Assembly (NCBI GenBank): GCA_028752905.1
Contig: JAQNBH010000009.1
Coordinates: forward strand, 43,654,509-43,718,508
From: Cladorhizidae sp. MBARI D1340-BT2
Taxonomy: Eukaryota; Porifera; Demospongiae; Poecilosclerida; Cladorhizidae
Length of the DNA: 64,000 nucleotides
Reading direction: 5' to 3'
Part shown: positions 63,880-64,000 of the stretch, piece by piece
Position numbering within the stretch: the first letter of the stretch is position 1
Layout: every line of letters begins with the position of its first letter
Notes under the pieces: generated by a model
What the model saw: only the letters and a program-made list of their open reading frames with translations
Told to the model about the DNA's origin: nothing
The model's database searches: none
Made by a program: the position numbers and the translations under genes

Positions 63880-63990
63880 TATTCCTGTTATTATTATATT
63901 GTTGTTGTTATTGTAGTTATTGTTATTATTGTTATTGTTAGTAGTAGTAGTAGTAGTAGTGTTGTTGTTGTTGTTGTTATTATGTGACAA
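63880..63990. repeat. Imperfect trinucleotide microsatellite (TTG/TTA/GTA)n
   Basis: Runs of TTATTA, TTGTTG and GTAGTA to near the window edge. It produces a spurious poly-Asn ORF on the minus strand. Confidence 0.93.
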
Positions 63991-64000
63991 ATTTGGAATT

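Noticed and set aside
63787..63990. Poly-Asn/Thr ORF
   Set aside because: Trinucleotide microsatellite translated.

Overview
This 64 kb window is nuclear DNA of an animal. The evidence is GT-AG spliced genes whose products match metazoan families, a eukaryotic tRNA-Val pair with Pol III terminators, LTR and non-LTR retrotransposons, hAT and TTAA-type DNA elements, and very abundant minisatellites. A sponge or another early-branching, marine-type invertebrate fits best (many short TAGCTAGC-like stretches, sponge-like mix of repeats), but the species is an inference.

Layout. (1) 1-6952, minus strand: the 5' part of an ACAD10-like gene. It encodes a mitochondrial-type leader and a HAD domain. 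The gene runs off the left edge through an intron that holds a 40-bp array and a 61-bp array. The 61-bp array is an amplified copy of the gene's own exon-2/intron boundary. (2) 6953-9814: intergenic DNA with a LINE remnant. (3) 9815-13346, plus strand: a complete eight-exon aspartate dehydrogenase domain gene (ASPDH, 277 aa), with a 26-bp pyrimidine-rich minisatellite in intron 5. (4) 13397-13469: tRNA-Val(AAC); a near-identical copy lies at 35269-35341. (5) 14.9-35.2 kb: gene-poor, repeat-built DNA. It holds a 497-bp duplication, three TTAA-flanked or foldback elements (one nested in another), a LINE endonuclease relic, a 12.9-kb satellite with about 415-bp units and a 1,750-bp higher-order repeat, a 772-bp almost perfect palindrome inserted in that satellite, and degenerate LINE pieces. 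(6) 35987-62493, minus strand: a ten-exon gene that I could assemble with every intron phase agreeing. It encodes about 525 aa: a disordered N-terminus, a TIR-like alpha/beta region, a helical middle and C-terminal HEAT repeats. I do not recognise it as a named gene. Most of its long introns contain private tandem arrays (20, 22/44, 30, 30, 32, 39, 44, 54 and 54 bp units). Its introns also hold a broken hAT transposon (38782-41919) and a broken Ty3/Gypsy retrotransposon with 171-bp LTRs (53737-58131). (7) 62.5-64 kb: upstream DNA, a LINE 3' end and microsatellites.

The three protein genes show no shared pathway: an acyl-CoA/phosphatase-like mitochondrial protein, an NAD-linked amino-acid dehydrogenase, and a TIR/HEAT protein. 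The dominant theme is how tandem arrays arise from and around exons and transposon ends. Nearly all long open reading frames outside the exons listed here are artefacts of arrays whose unit length is a multiple of three or lacks stop codons.
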